A DNA stretch of 31,613 nucleotides from an uncultured Pelagibacteraceae bacterium (GCA_902633535.1 CACPGM010000003.1:1-31613); one strand, 5' to 3'. Counted from the first letter of the stretch, positions 1-8,867 are shown. The notes: generated by a model from the letters alone, not told the origin. A program made the numbers and translations.

Positions 1-944
1 TTTATTGAGGTAAAAAAGTGTTCAAATACTTCGTGCCCTCCTAAATAAGAGAAGACAGAAGAAAAAGTCCAAGATCCAATAAATAACCACATGATCATTG
101 CCGTAGTTTTTGCAGTAAGAAAGACAGACTCTTTAAAATTTTGCCACTTAAGTGTTTTATAAAACCAAGACAAAAGTATTGCACCAAATGCTCCTGCTGC
201 AGCTGCTTCTGCAGGAGTAGCAATTCCTGCTAAAATAGTTCCAAGAACTAACATTATTAAACCAAATAAAGGTACAAATGAAACTAGTACTTCTTTTAAA
301 ATTTCTGATCTTGGTGGTATATCTTCTGCAGGCGGTCTTGGAGCTATTGAAGGATTAAGCCAAGCTCTTGTTACTGCATAAGCTATATATAGACCTGCTA
401 ACATTAATCCTGGAAAAATCGCTGCTGCAAATAATCTTAAAGGAGATAATTGAGCTATGACTGAATAAACAATTAACATTATACTTGGAGGGATTAAAAT
501 TCCTAAACATCCCCCAGCACAAATTATCCCAGATGCAAACTTTTTATCATATCCTGCTTTAACCATAGCTGGCCAAGCAAGTAAGCCCATTAAAGTTACA
601 ACTGCCCCTATAATTCCTGTTGCAGTAGAAAATAAAGTACAGGTTATTAGTGCTGCTACAGCCATAGATGCAGGCAATCTATGAGCAGCAAGTCTTATTG
701 CAAAAAATAATTTAGCTACAATCCCAGCCCTTTCAACCAAGTATCCCATGAATAAAAAAAGTGGTACTGCTGTGAGTACATTATTATCCATAACTGTGTA
801 AGTATTTTTAACGAATAAAGAAAATATTCTATTGTCAAAAAGATGATCCATTAAAACTGGATCGTAATAAGCATAATAACCAAAACCTATTCCCATCGCC
901 ATCAGAGTAAAAGCTATTGGAAAGCCTAATAACACTGCAAATAG
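1..944 (-). other. TRAP transporter large permease (DctM-like) segment, both ends missing
   Basis: This is the distal part of the chimeric frame. About 315 residues match the DctM family: LLGFPIAFTLMAMG, then NVLTAVPLFLFMGYLVERAG, the signature CLGILIPPSIMLIVYSV, LFAAAIFPGLMLAGLYIAY, and GIATPAEAAAAGAFGA. Many hydrophobic membrane segments are visible. DctM is the main membrane subunit of sodium-driven TRAP importers for organic acids. Compared with the complete paralogue at 23827-25191, about 25 N-terminal residues (most of the first membrane helix) are replaced by FtsY sequence, and the C-terminal part lies beyond the window. It is a different paralogue from that gene, so the substrate cannot be read across. 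No dctP or dctQ partner is visible on this side. Confidence 0.85.
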
Positions 945-1739
945 AATACCACCTTTTGCTGTCCCATCTAATTTGGTCATGATGATACCTGTTATAGGAA
1001 TAATCTTATTAAACTCTTCTACTTGGTTAATTATATTTTGACCAGAAGTTGCATCTAAAACTAAAATAACATCATGTGGTGCATCAGGGTCAATCTTTTT
1101 TGTGACACTGGCTATCTTTTTATATTCTTCCATTAAATTTTTTTTATTTTGAAGTCTTCCAGCTGTATCAATTAAAACTTGATTAAAATTATTGTTTATT
1201 GACTCTTCAATAGCCTTATATGCAACTGAGGCAGGATCAGATCCTTGGGATGATTTAGTTATTTTAACATCTATTTTATTAGCCCAATTTTCAAGTTGTT
1301 CTATTGCTGCAGCTCTGAATGTATCAGATGCAGCAAACATAACTTTATTACCATTACTTTTTAAAATTTTACCAATTTTACCTATGCTTGTTGTTTTACC
1401 AACACCGTTTACCCCAGAAATTAAAGTTGCATGAAGTTTTTCTTTTTTCATAAAAAAAGAACTATTTTCTAAGGGTTTCATTATTGAAATAATATACTCT
1501 TTTAAAATAAGATTTATTTCATTTGTTAAATCTTTATTGGGATCAACCTTCTTCATCGAAATTATTTCTCTTATTTCAGAAGCAGCTTCAATGCCAACAT
1601 CTGATTGAATTAAAAAATCTTCAATTTTGTTTAAATTTTCATCATCTATTTCTTTTTTAATAATTATTTCTTTTAAACCAGACGATAATGCAGATGCACT
1701 TTTCTGAAAACCCTTTTTAAATTTATCAAATATGCCCAT
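1..1739 (-). CDS. ftsY: Chimeric open frame: FtsY (SRP receptor GTPase) running into a TRAP large permease; truncated by the window edge
   Basis: Seen: one frame from ATG 1739 (overlapping the dapF stop as TAATG) with no stop to base 1, at least 579 codons. Residues 1-264 are FtsY: an N domain, the P-loop GVNGVGKTTSIGK (about 109-121), SDTFRAAAIEQL (about 138-149), DTAGRL (191-196) and the guanine-specificity motif TKLDGTAKGG (255-264). FtsY is the membrane receptor that docks Ffh-bound ribosomes. A normal FtsY continues for roughly 40-50 residues with a GxGE motif and a final helix; these are absent. From about residue 265 (ILFAVLLGFPIAFTL) the protein becomes a DctM-type TRAP permease. FtsY is essential and normally single-copy, so either an intact copy lies elsewhere or this is an assembly or amplification join. 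The FtsY assignment of 945-1739 is secure; the reality of the fusion is not. Confidence 0.85.
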   Translation of the reverse strand, partial: MGIFDKFKKGFQKSASALSSGLKEIIIKKEIDDENLNKIEDFLIQSDVGIEAASEIREIISMKKVDPNKDLTNEINLILKEYIISIMKPLENSSFFMKKEKLHATLISGVNGVGKTTSIGKIGKILKSNGNKVMFAASDTFRAAAIEQLENWANKIDVKITKSSQGSDPASVAYKAIEESINNNFNQVLIDTAGRLQNKKNLMEEYKKIASVTKKIDPDAPHDVILVLDATSGQNIINQVEEFNKIIPITGIIMTKLDGTAKGGILFAVLLGFPIAFTLMAMGIGFGYYAYYDPVLMDHLFDNRIFSLFVKNTYTVMDNNVLTAVPLFLFMGYLVERAGIVAKLFFAIRLAAHRLPASMAVAALITCTLFSTATGIIGAVVTLMGLLAWPAMVKAGYDKKFASGIICAGGCLGILIPPSIMLIVYSVIAQLSPLRLFAAAIFPGLMLAGLYIAYAVTRAWLNPSIAPRPPAEDIPPRSEILKEVLVSFVPLFGLIMLVLGTILAGIATPAEAAAAGAFGAILLSWFYKTLKWQNFKESVFLTAKTTAMIMWLFIGSWTFSSVFSYLGGHEVFEHFFTSI

Positions 1740-2563
1740 TACAATTTTATTGAAATTTCTTCTATATCTGAAACAGGACCTTTCATGTGAATAGAATTTT
1801 TCTTATCTATATGAATTGATAATTTTCCAGTTTCAAATTCAATATCTATATTATTGTTAGTGAGGTTATTTAATTTGCCAGCAAATGCTGTTGCACATGC
1901 TGCAGTTCCACATGCTTTTGTTAATCCAGCACCTCTTTCCCAGACTTTAACTTTAATTAAATTTTTGTTTATAACTTGAGCAATTGTAACATTACATTTT
2001 TCTGGAAAAATTTTTAAATTTTCAACTTGAGGACCAATTTTTGTGATGTTAAAATTTTTAATTTCATTCACAAAAAAAATAACATGTGGATTTCCAACAT
2101 TTATAGCAGTACCACCAAAATGTTCATTTTTATTTAAATCATTAATTCTAATATTTAAATTTTTTGTATCTAATTCATCAGATAGAGGAATTTCATTCCA
2201 CTTAGTTTTTGCATTTCCAATTTCAGTTGTAACTAGATTATTCCCTAAGATTTCAGATTTTAAATTTCTATATTGAGTAGTTAAGATTATTGTTTTATTA
2301 TCAATTTCTTTTGAAATTAAATCTGCAACGCATCTTGTACCATTACCACATGCATCAGACTCACCACCATCAGAGTTAAAAAACTTTAAATGAGCATCTG
2401 CATTTTTATCATTTTCAATTAAAATTAATTGATCACATCCAACAAAATTTCTATCACAAATTTTAATTATCTGCTCTTTTGATAGCTCAGTAACTTTTTT
2501 TCTATTATCAATGATAACAAAATCGTTACCTAATCCATCCATTTTAAAAGCTTTAATGTCCAT
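1739..2563 (-). CDS. dapF: Diaminopimelate epimerase DapF
   Basis: Converts LL- to meso-diaminopimelate in the cytoplasm, for lysine and peptidoglycan synthesis. The 274-residue length is typical. Both active-site cysteines of the family are present: Cys72 in SDACGNGTRC and Cys218 in TKACGTAACAT. The N-terminal KMDGLGNDFVIID and the NVGNPHVIFF block are also characteristic. The start MDIKAFKMDGLGND fits the family. The stop overlaps the next ATG on the same strand by one base (TAATG), implying co-transcription with ftsY. The gene is divergent from ffh, so its promoter should lie in 2564-2620. Confidence 0.96.
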   Translation of the reverse strand: MDIKAFKMDGLGNDFVIIDNRKKVTELSKEQIIKICDRNFVGCDQLILIENDKNADAHLKFFNSDGGESDACGNGTRCVADLISKEIDNKTIILTTQYRNLKSEILGNNLVTTEIGNAKTKWNEIPLSDELDTKNLNIRINDLNKNEHFGGTAINVGNPHVIFFVNEIKNFNITKIGPQVENLKIFPEKCNVTIAQVINKNLIKVKVWERGAGLTKACGTAACATAFAGKLNNLTNNNIDIEFETGKLSIHIDKKNSIHMKGPVSDIEEISIKL

Positions 2564-2585
2564 ATATAGTTATTTAACTTATTTA

Positions 2586-2611
2586 TTGACTTTTTGAACC
2601 TCTATTATAGT
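2586..2611 (+). promoter_or_regulatory. Promoter-like region upstream of the ffh leader RNA
   Basis: A TTGACT box at 2586-2591 and a TATTATAGT stretch at 2603-2611 lie directly before the structured leader, so initiation around 2615-2618 would start the transcript at the first helix. The spacing between the boxes (11-14 bases depending on the choice) is shorter than the usual 17, so the exact boxes are uncertain. The argument is mainly positional. Confidence 0.35.
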
Positions 2612-2616
2612 TTGAT

Positions 2617-2710
2617 GCAGTTTCCGCAAAAACGTTAAATTTGCGGTGTCTTTGGAAACAAAGAGATCGACACTAGTCAGCGAGGGTTCGCCCACTAGTG
2701 CGATTACTGC
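2617..2710 (+). ncRNA. Structured ffh leader RNA (probable 'ffh RNA motif')
   Basis: Seen: nested helices in a locally GC-richer stretch. A closing helix GCAGT 2617-2621 pairs with ACTGC 2706-2710. Inside it are hairpin CCGCAAA 2624-2630 with TTTGCGG 2640-2646; hairpin TCTTTG 2649-2654 with CAAAGA 2659-2664 and a GAAA loop; and hairpin CACTAGT 2671-2677 with ACTAGTG 2694-2700, continued after a bulge by GGG-UUCG-CCC 2684-2693. The element ends 14 bases before the ffh ATG. Known: a comparative study of Pelagibacter intergenic regions reported a conserved structured RNA before the gene for the SRP protein, proposed as cis-regulatory. Position and GC-rich character match it; I could not compare with the published consensus. 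It is not 4.5S RNA, since the conserved SRP-RNA tip sequence is absent. Confidence 0.75.
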
Positions 2711-2724
2711 TGTGTGAAATAAAT

Positions 2725-4083
2725 ATGTTTGAAAATTTAACAAATAAATTCGAAGAAATTTTTTCTTCTTTAAAAAAGGCTCCTTCACTTGATGAAAGTC
2801 AAGTTGATGAAGGTTTGAGGGGCATTAGACAAGCCTTACTTGAGGCGGATGTTTCATTAGACGTTGCTAAAGAATTTATTGAAAAAGTTAAGCCAAAAGC
2901 TTTAGGACAAGAGATAATTAGATCAACATCGCCAGGAGATATGGTGGTTAAGATCGTTTATGATGAATTAGTTAGTTTTCTGGGTGAAAAAAATAACGAT
3001 GTAAATCTTAATGCAGTTCCGCCAGTACCAATGATGCTGGTCGGATTACAAGGTTCTGGTAAAACAACAACAACAGCAAAACTTGCTAGATATTTAGAAA
3101 ATACCAAAAAGAAGAAAGTAATGATGGTCAGCTTAGATATTTATAGGCCAGCTGCCCAAGAACAATTAAAATCCTTAGGTGAGCAAAATAATATTTTAAC
3201 ACTTCCTATAATTGAAGGCCAGCAACCAGCTGATATTTGTCAAAGAGCTATAAGTGCAGCTAACTTAAATGGTGCTGATATTATATTGTTTGATACCGCG
3301 GGCAGAACGCAGATTGATTTACAAATGATGAGTGAAATCAAACAAATTGAAAAAATTATTAATCCTGCAGAAACATTTTTGGTTGCAGACTCACTTACAG
3401 GTCAAGTCGCAGCATCTGTTGCAAAAGAATTTAAAAATACAGTAAATCTTTCAGGAATAATTTTAACTCGAGCAGACGGTGATGCCAGAGGTGGAGCAGC
3501 TGTGAGTATGAAATTTGTTTCACAAGTTCCCATTAAATTTTTAGGAGTAGGTGAAAAAATAGAAAATATTGAAGTATTTCATCCAGATAGAATTGCAAAT
3601 AGAATTTTGGGGATGGGAGATATTGTATCTCTTGTAGAAAAAGCAGCGCAAGATCTTGGTGAAGAAAATATTAAAAAGGCTGAGGAAAATTTAAAAAAAG
3701 GACAGTTTTCAATGCAAGATTATTTAACTCAATTAAGACAAATGAAAAAAATGGGGGGAATAGAAGGAGTGATGTCTTTCATGCCAGGTGTATCAAAAGT
3801 TAAGTCTCAAATGGATGCTGCTGGCATAGATGAAAGCGTTATTACAAAGAATGAGGCGATAATTTTGTCTATGACAAAAAGGGAGAGAGAGAACCCAAAA
3901 ATAATTGATGGTTCTAGAAAAAAAAGAATTGCTAATGGTTCTGGAACAGATCCAGCCACTATCAATAAATTGCTCAAGCAATTTAAGATGATGTCTGAAA
4001 TGATGAAAAAGATGTCTAAAGGAAATCTGAAAGGTATGTCTGATAAAGGAATACCACCAGAATTATTTAATCAATTAAAATAA
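2725..4083 (+). CDS. ffh: Signal recognition particle GTPase Ffh (SRP54)
   Basis: Binds signal sequences and SRP RNA and delivers ribosomes to FtsY at the membrane. The 452 residues comprise an N domain (about 1-95), a G domain with GLQGSGKTTTTAKLA (about 107-121), DTAGRTQID, TRADGDARGG and GVGEKIENIEVFHPDRI, and a methionine-rich M domain from about 320 with the RNA-binding stretch KKRIANGSG. I place the start at ATG 2725 (MFENLTNKFEEI), which matches the family. A frame extension to GTG 2698 would translate part of the leader RNA helix and is rejected. No clear Shine-Dalgarno sequence precedes the ATG, so the leader RNA may influence initiation. The gene heads the co-directional run ffh-rpsP-trmD-rplS. 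Confidence 0.97.
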   Translation: MFENLTNKFEEIFSSLKKAPSLDESQVDEGLRGIRQALLEADVSLDVAKEFIEKVKPKALGQEIIRSTSPGDMVVKIVYDELVSFLGEKNNDVNLNAVPPVPMMLVGLQGSGKTTTTAKLARYLENTKKKKVMMVSLDIYRPAAQEQLKSLGEQNNILTLPIIEGQQPADICQRAISAANLNGADIILFDTAGRTQIDLQMMSEIKQIEKIINPAETFLVADSLTGQVAASVAKEFKNTVNLSGIILTRADGDARGGAAVSMKFVSQVPIKFLGVGEKIENIEVFHPDRIANRILGMGDIVSLVEKAAQDLGEENIKKAEENLKKGQFSMQDYLTQLRQMKKMGGIEGVMSFMPGVSKVKSQMDAAGIDESVITKNEAIILSMTKRERENPKIIDGSRKKRIANGSGTDPATINKLLKQFKMMSEMMKKMSKGNLKGMSDKGIPPELFNQLK

Positions 4084-4099
4084 AAAAAAGGAGAAGTAA

Positions 4100-4507
4100 A
4101 TGCTAAAGTTAAGGTTATCAAGAGGTGGAACAAAGAAAAGACCTGTTTATAAAGTAGTTGTAGCAGACAGTCGTTTTGCAAGAGATGGAAGATTTATTGA
4201 GAAAGTTGGTTTTTTCAATCCACTACTTCCTAAAGAGAAAAAAGAAAGAATTGGACTTGAGTCTGAAAGAATCAAATATTGGTTAGGTCAAGGTGCACAA
4301 CCAACGACAAGAGTAGCAAGAATTTTAGGTGAAAATGAATTAATACCTATGCCTGCTAATGGTAATAATCCTCAAAAAGCGATTCCAAAAAAAGATAGAA
4401 AAAAAGAAGGATCTGAGGAAGCTAAAAAAGAAGAAGCTCCTAAAGCAGATGCAGCACCAGCAGCAGAAGCTAAAAAAGAAGAAGCTCCTAAAAAGGAAAA
4501 AAAATAA
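4100..4507 (+). CDS. rpsP: Ribosomal protein S16 with a Lys/Glu/Ala-rich tail
   Basis: Small-subunit ribosomal protein. The first ~85 residues are a normal S16: MLKLRLSRGGTKKRPVYKVV, then RFIEKVGFFNPL and an IKYWLGQGAQPTTRVARIL block. The remaining ~50 residues are a low-complexity tail of Lys, Glu, Ala and Pro that makes the protein (135 residues) much longer than the usual ~80-90. The tail contains a 24-base unit twice (4421-4444 and 4469-4492) and shares a 63-base segment with the rplS tail. A strong AGGAG at 4089-4093 sets the start. The gene begins 16 bases after ffh and is followed by trmD in the common rpsP-trmD-rplS order; rimM is not between them. Confidence 0.96.
   Translation: MLKLRLSRGGTKKRPVYKVVVADSRFARDGRFIEKVGFFNPLLPKEKKERIGLESERIKYWLGQGAQPTTRVARILGENELIPMPANGNNPQKAIPKKDRKKEGSEEAKKEEAPKADAAPAAEAKKEEAPKKEKK
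4418..4480 (+). repeat. Tail repeat, copy 1 (in rpsP)
   Basis: A 63-base in-frame segment that matches 5651-5713 in rplS at 60 of 63 positions by direct comparison. It encodes [20 protein letters not shown] plus Glu. The three differences give Glu/Val, a silent Ala change and Lys/Ile. Confidence 0.9.
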
Positions 4508-4521
4508 TATAAAGTTTATCT

Positions 4522-5208
4522 ATGTTTCAAGCTCAAGTATTTACTCTTTATCCTGAAGTTTTTCCTGGACCTTTATCTAAAGGTCTTTATGGAAAAGCTT
4601 TGTCTAATAAATTGTGGAATTTAAACGTAATAAACATTAGAGATTCAGCCACCGATAAACACAAAACAGTTGATGATACTCCTTATGGAGGAGGAACAGG
4701 AATGTTGTTAAAAGCCAATGTTTTAGCAAATGCGCTTGATCAAAAAGTTAAAGAGGGAGAGAGGGTTTTTTATCTTTCACCTAAAGGTAAAAAATTTGAT
4801 CAAAAACTTGCTCAAGATCTGTCAAAAGAAAAATCTATATCTTTAATATGTGGTCATTTCGAAGGTGTGGATGAAAGAGTTTTAACTACAAGAAATATTG
4901 AAGAAATAAGTATAGGAGATTATGTTTTGTCTGGTGGAGAAACTGCTGCATTAGTAGTGCTTGATAGCATTTTAAGACTTTTGCCAGGAGTTTTAGGAAA
5001 TGATAAATCCTCACTCGATGAAACCTTTGAAAATGGTCTTTTAGAATATCCTCAATATACAAAACCTCAAATATGGGAGGAAAAATCAGTACCAGAGGTA
5101 TTATTATCTGGAGATCATAGTAGAATTAAAGACTGGCGTTTATCCCAATCTGAGGCTATAACACGCGACCGAAGACCAGATTTGTGGCAAAAATATAAGA
5201 AGAATTAA
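4522..5208 (+). CDS. trmD: tRNA (guanine-N1-37)-methyltransferase TrmD
   Basis: Methylates G37 of tRNAs with S-adenosylmethionine, preventing frameshifting. The 228 residues show SPOUT (knotted) methyltransferase features: [25 protein letters not shown], the knot region [17 protein letters not shown], and the C-terminal linker with LEYPQYTKP and [13 protein letters not shown]. The start [16 protein letters not shown] is typical. It lies 14 bases after rpsP and directly before rplS, its usual neighbours. No irregularity is seen. Confidence 0.97.
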   Translation: MFQAQVFTLYPEVFPGPLSKGLYGKALSNKLWNLNVINIRDSATDKHKTVDDTPYGGGTGMLLKANVLANALDQKVKEGERVFYLSPKGKKFDQKLAQDLSKEKSISLICGHFEGVDERVLTTRNIEEISIGDYVLSGGETAALVVLDSILRLLPGVLGNDKSSLDETFENGLLEYPQYTKPQIWEEKSVPEVLLSGDHSRIKDWRLSQSEAITRDRRPDLWQKYKKN

Positions 5209-5224
5209 TTTGTTAAATATTAAA

Positions 5225-5746
5225 ATGAAAAATATAGAAGAAATAAACCAACATAACGTTAAAAAGATCTTATCAGAAAAGAAAATTCCTGATTTTTTCC
5301 CCGGAGATGTAGTTAAAGTTGGTGTCAGAATTACAGAAGGTAAGAAGGATAGAGTCCAATATTTTGAAGGTGTTTGTATAGCTAAGAAAAATAGGGACTT
5401 AAATTCATCTTTTACTGTTAGAAAGATATCTTTTGGAGAAGGTGTTGAAAGAACTTTTCCATTATATGGGACAGTAATTGACACGATAAAAGTAATTCGA
5501 TCGGGGAAAGTTAGAAGAGCAAAACTTTATTATTTAAGAGATAGAACTGGTAAATCAGCAAGAATTGCAGAAAAAATAAGAAAAAAAATTGGAATTGATA
5601 TCGATGTAAAACCAGAAACTGTGACTGAAGAAAATCTAGCACCAGTAACAGAAGCTAAAAAAGAAGTAGCTCCTAAAGCTGATGCAGCACCAGCAGCAGA
5701 AGCTAAAATAGAAAAAAAACTTGAAAATACACCAGAAAAAAAATAA
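5225..5746 (+). CDS. rplS: Ribosomal protein L19 with an extended charged tail
   Basis: Large-subunit protein at the 30S/50S interface. The core matches the family: [74 protein letters not shown] choose ATG 5225 ([14 protein letters not shown]; 173 residues); a TTG at 5210 would add five residues and sits two bases after the trmD stop, so it is less likely. About 50 residues after the core form a Glu/Ala/Lys tail not present in E. coli L19, part of it nearly identical at DNA level to the S16 tail. Confidence 0.95.
   Translation: MKNIEEINQHNVKKILSEKKIPDFFPGDVVKVGVRITEGKKDRVQYFEGVCIAKKNRDLNSSFTVRKISFGEGVERTFPLYGTVIDTIKVIRSGKVRRAKLYYLRDRTGKSARIAEKIRKKIGIDIDVKPETVTEENLAPVTEAKKEVAPKADAAPAAEAKIEKKLENTPEKK
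5651..5713 (+). repeat. Tail repeat, copy 2 (in rplS)
   Basis: Direct in-frame repeat of 4418-4480 with three mismatches in 63 bases. The codon choices are largely shared as well as the amino acids, which points to recent duplication or gene conversion rather than convergence of charged tails. Confidence 0.9.
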
Positions 5747-5757
5747 TTTTTTTTTCA

Positions 5758-7161
5758 ATGCCCAATACTCTTTACGATAAAATTTGGATCGACCACTTAG
5801 TAGATCAACAAGAAGATGGAACCGCTTTACTATTTGTTGATAGACATTTAGTTCATGAAGTTACTAGTCCTCAGGCTTTTGAGGGATTAAGAAATTCTAA
5901 ACGTAAAGTTAGACATCCAAACTTAACTCTTGCAGTTGCAGATCACAATGTTCCTACAACAGATAGGTCCCAGGGTATTTCTGACCAAGAATCAAAAATA
6001 CAAGTTGAAACTTTAGAGGCCAACTGTAAAGAATTTGGTATTCAGCTTTTTGGAATGGATGACAAGAGGCAAGGCATAGTTCATGTTACTGGTCCTGAGC
6101 AGGGCTTTACTCAACCGGGTACGGTTATAGTTTGTGGTGATAGTCATACTGCTACTCACGGTGCATTTGGTGCTTTGGCATTTGGAATTGGAACTTCAGA
6201 AGTAGAACATGTTTTAGCAACACAAACATTAGTTCAGAAAAAAGCAAAAAATTTTAGAATAAACGTTAACGGTAAACTCCCAGTAGGTGTTACATCTAAA
6301 GATGTAATTCTTCAAATTATTGGGAAAATTGGTACAGCAGGCGGAACAGGTTGTGTAATAGAGTATGCAGGTGACTTAATTAGATCATTAAGTGTCGAGC
6401 AAAGAATGACGATTTGCAACATGACAATTGAAGGTGGTGCTAGAGCAGGACTTATAGCCCCTGATGAAAAAATATTTGAATATCTAAAAGGTAGACCAAT
6501 GTCACCAAAGGGAAAAGATTGGGATAAAGCTCTAGAATATTGGAAAAATTTAAATACTGATGAAGGAGCTAAATTTGATAAAGAAATAAACTTAAAAGCT
6601 GATGAGATTGTGCCTATGATAACTTGGGGTACATCACCTCAAGATGTGATTACAATTGATGAAAAAGTGCCAAATCCACAAAACGAGAAAGACGAAGATA
6701 AAAAAAATTCTTTAGAAAGAGCTTTAAATTATATGGGTTTAAGACCAAATATGGCTGCTAAAGATATTAAGATAGATAAAGTTTTTATAGGTAGCTGCAC
6801 GAATGGAAGAATAGAAGATTTAAGAGAGGCTGCAAAAATTTTAAAAGACAAAAAAATAGCCTCACACGTGCATGCAATGGTCGTTCCAGGATCAGGATTA
6901 GTGAAAGAACAAGCCGAACAAGAGGGATTAGATAAAATTTTTGTGAACTCAGGTTTTGAATGGAGAGAACCTGGTTGCTCAATGTGTTTAGCAATGAATG
7001 CAGATAAGTTAAAGCCCGAGGAGAGATGTGCCTCAACATCAAACAGAAATTTTGAAGGTAGACAAGGCAGAGGTGGAAGAACTCATTTAGTAAGTCCAGG
7101 TATGGCAGCTGCAGCAGCAATATCTGGTAGCCTTGATGATGTAAGAAAGTATCAAAATTAA
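5758..7161 (+). CDS. leuC: 3-isopropylmalate dehydratase large subunit LeuC
   Basis: With LeuD, isomerises 2-isopropylmalate to 3-isopropylmalate in leucine synthesis. The 467 residues are full length for the aconitase-superfamily LeuC. Iron-sulfur ligand cysteines are visible in the [12 protein letters not shown] motif and in [10 protein letters not shown]. Other marks are the N-terminal [44 protein letters not shown] and the C-terminal [19 protein letters not shown]. It starts 11 bases after rplS and ends one base before leuD, so leuCDB look like one unit, possibly reading through from the ribosomal genes. No leader peptide or attenuator can fit in front of it. Confidence 0.97.
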   Translation: MPNTLYDKIWIDHLVDQQEDGTALLFVDRHLVHEVTSPQAFEGLRNSKRKVRHPNLTLAVADHNVPTTDRSQGISDQESKIQVETLEANCKEFGIQLFGMDDKRQGIVHVTGPEQGFTQPGTVIVCGDSHTATHGAFGALAFGIGTSEVEHVLATQTLVQKKAKNFRINVNGKLPVGVTSKDVILQIIGKIGTAGGTGCVIEYAGDLIRSLSVEQRMTICNMTIEGGARAGLIAPDEKIFEYLKGRPMSPKGKDWDKALEYWKNLNTDEGAKFDKEINLKADEIVPMITWGTSPQDVITIDEKVPNPQNEKDEDKKNSLERALNYMGLRPNMAAKDIKIDKVFIGSCTNGRIEDLREAAKILKDKKIASHVHAMVVPGSGLVKEQAEQEGLDKIFVNSGFEWREPGCSMCLAMNADKLKPEERCASTSNRNFEGRQGRGGRTHLVSPGMAAAAAISGSLDDVRKYQN

Positions 7162-7162
7162 T

Positions 7163-7768
7163 ATGCAAAAATTTAATACATTAAAGAGTATACCAGCTTA
7201 TCTTCCGATAGTTAATATTGATACGGATATGATTATTCCAAAACAATTTTTAAAAACAATTAAAAGAACAGGCTTAGGTAAAAATTTATTTTTTGAGATG
7301 AGATATGATGACAAAGGTAAAGAAATAAGTGATTTTGTCTTAAATAAAAATCCTTTCAATAATTCAAAAATTTTAATTGCGGGTAAAAATTTTGGATGTG
7401 GTTCATCAAGAGAACATGCGCCATGGGCATTATTAGATTTTGGTATTACTTGTGTAATAAGCTCAAGTTTTGCAGATATCTTTCATAGTAACTGTTTTAA
7501 AAATGGAATTTTACCAATTATTCTAGATGAAGATAAAATTAAAGAGCTTTCAGAATATGCAAAAAGAAAAGAGGAAATTTCTATAGATCTTAATGATGAA
7601 AAGATAATCTACGGTAATAGTGAGACAAAATTTAAAGTAGATACCTTTAAGAAGAAATGTTTATTAGAAGGATTAGACGATATAGCATTATCTTTGAAAA
7701 AATCAGATAAAATAGAAAATTTTGAAAAAGATTTAAAAGTAAAAAAACCATGGATATTTAATGATTAA
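7163..7768 (+). CDS. leuD: 3-isopropylmalate dehydratase small subunit LeuD
   Basis: Small (swivel-domain) partner of LeuC, 201 residues, the normal length. Family blocks are [16 protein letters not shown] near the N terminus, [17 protein letters not shown] in the middle and [19 protein letters not shown] after it. It follows leuC by one base and overlaps the start of leuB by eight bases, indicating translational coupling. Confidence 0.96.
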   Translation: MQKFNTLKSIPAYLPIVNIDTDMIIPKQFLKTIKRTGLGKNLFFEMRYDDKGKEISDFVLNKNPFNNSKILIAGKNFGCGSSREHAPWALLDFGITCVISSSFADIFHSNCFKNGILPIILDEDKIKELSEYAKRKEEISIDLNDEKIIYGNSETKFKVDTFKKKCLLEGLDDIALSLKKSDKIENFEKDLKVKKPWIFND

Positions 7769-8867
7769 AGTAAAAAAAAGAAAAATTTTATTATTACCAG
7801 GAGATGGAATTGGTCCAGAAGTCATTGGAGAAGTTAGAAAAATAATTAATTGGTTCAATGATAAAAAATCCCTTGATTTTGAAATAGACGAAGATCTTGC
7901 TGGTGGGTGCTCATATGATAAGCATGGAACACCAATCACTGATGAAGTATTTTATAAAGCCTTAGAGAGCGGAGTAGTAATGCTTGGTGCAGTTGGAGGT
8001 CCAAAATGGGATGGTGTTGAATTTTCAAAGAAACCCGAAAGAGCTTTGTTAAAACTCAGAAAAGAATTAAAATTATTTGCTAACTTAAGACCGGCAATAT
8101 GCTTTGAACAATTAGTTCACGCATCAACATTAAAACCGGAGATAGTTTCGGGCTTAGATATAATGATTGTTAGAGAACTAACCGGGGGAATATATTTTGG
8201 TGAACCAAGAGGAATAAAACCTATTGAAAATGGTGAAAGAAAAGGAATTAATACTCATACTTATACTAGCAGTGAAATAATAAGAGTTGCTAGAATCGCT
8301 TTTGATTTAGCTAAAAAAAGATCAAATAAAGTTACGTCTTGTGAAAAATCAAATGTTATGGAAGCAGGACAACTTTGGAAAGAAGAAGTTCAGACATTAC
8401 ATGATAAGGAATATAAAGACGTTGAATTAAGTCATATGCTTGCTGACAATTGCTCGATGCAGTTATTAAGAAATCCGAAACAATTCGACGTAATAGTAAC
8501 TGATAATTTATTTGGAGACATGTTGTCAGATCAAGCTTCAATGTTAACAGGTTCCTTAGGTCTATTACCATCAGCTTCTTTAGGGGCTAAAAATAAAGAT
8601 GGTGAAATGAGAGCTATGTATGAACCTATTCATGGATCTGCTCCTGATATTGCTGGGAAAGGCATAGCTAATCCAATTGCTAGTGTGTTGAGTTTTGCCA
8701 TGGCTTTAAGATATTCTTTGGACCTAGATAAAGAAGCTCTAGCTTTAGAAAAAGCAGTACAGGACGTTCTAAATGATGGCTTAAGAACTAAAGATATTTT
8801 ATCAGATGGAATGAAAGAGGTCTCTACCTCTCAAATGGGTGATGCGATAATTTCAAAATTGCAATAA
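7761..8867 (+). CDS. leuB: 3-isopropylmalate dehydrogenase LeuB
   Basis: NAD-dependent oxidative decarboxylation of 3-isopropylmalate, the third step of the leucine branch. The 368 residues are full length. Motifs are [16 protein letters not shown] at the N terminus, [28 protein letters not shown], the metal-binding [13 protein letters not shown] and the NAD-site region [17 protein letters not shown]. The start within the leuD end is supported by [18 protein letters not shown]. Only 26 bases separate it from dmdC, with no evident terminator, so leu and dmd genes may be partly co-transcribed. Confidence 0.97.
   Translation: MIKVKKRKILLLPGDGIGPEVIGEVRKIINWFNDKKSLDFEIDEDLAGGCSYDKHGTPITDEVFYKALESGVVMLGAVGGPKWDGVEFSKKPERALLKLRKELKLFANLRPAICFEQLVHASTLKPEIVSGLDIMIVRELTGGIYFGEPRGIKPIENGERKGINTHTYTSSEIIRVARIAFDLAKKRSNKVTSCEKSNVMEAGQLWKEEVQTLHDKEYKDVELSHMLADNCSMQLLRNPKQFDVIVTDNLFGDMLSDQASMLTGSLGLLPSASLGAKNKDGEMRAMYEPIHGSAPDIAGKGIANPIASVLSFAMALRYSLDLDKEALALEKAVQDVLNDGLRTKDILSDGMKEVSTSQMGDAIISKLQ

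Noticed and set aside
1192..1434. 80-residue plus-strand frame within the FtsY region
   Set aside because: Antisense to the clear GTPase motifs of FtsY.
2617..2710. 4.5S SRP RNA gene next to ffh
   Set aside because: The conserved SRP-RNA apical sequence (GGAAG/GCAGC context) is missing and the fold is multi-branched rather than one long hairpin.
2698..2724. N-terminal extension of ffh from GTG 2698
   Set aside because: It would translate part of the leader RNA helix, and the family N terminus begins at ATG 2725.
4359..4556. Lysine-rich alternate frame across the rpsP tail
   Set aside because: A by-product of A-rich codons in the low-complexity tail; rpsP and trmD explain the region.
6785..7168. 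127-residue antisense frame over leuC
   Set aside because: Composition-driven shadow of a certain gene, with no family similarity seen.
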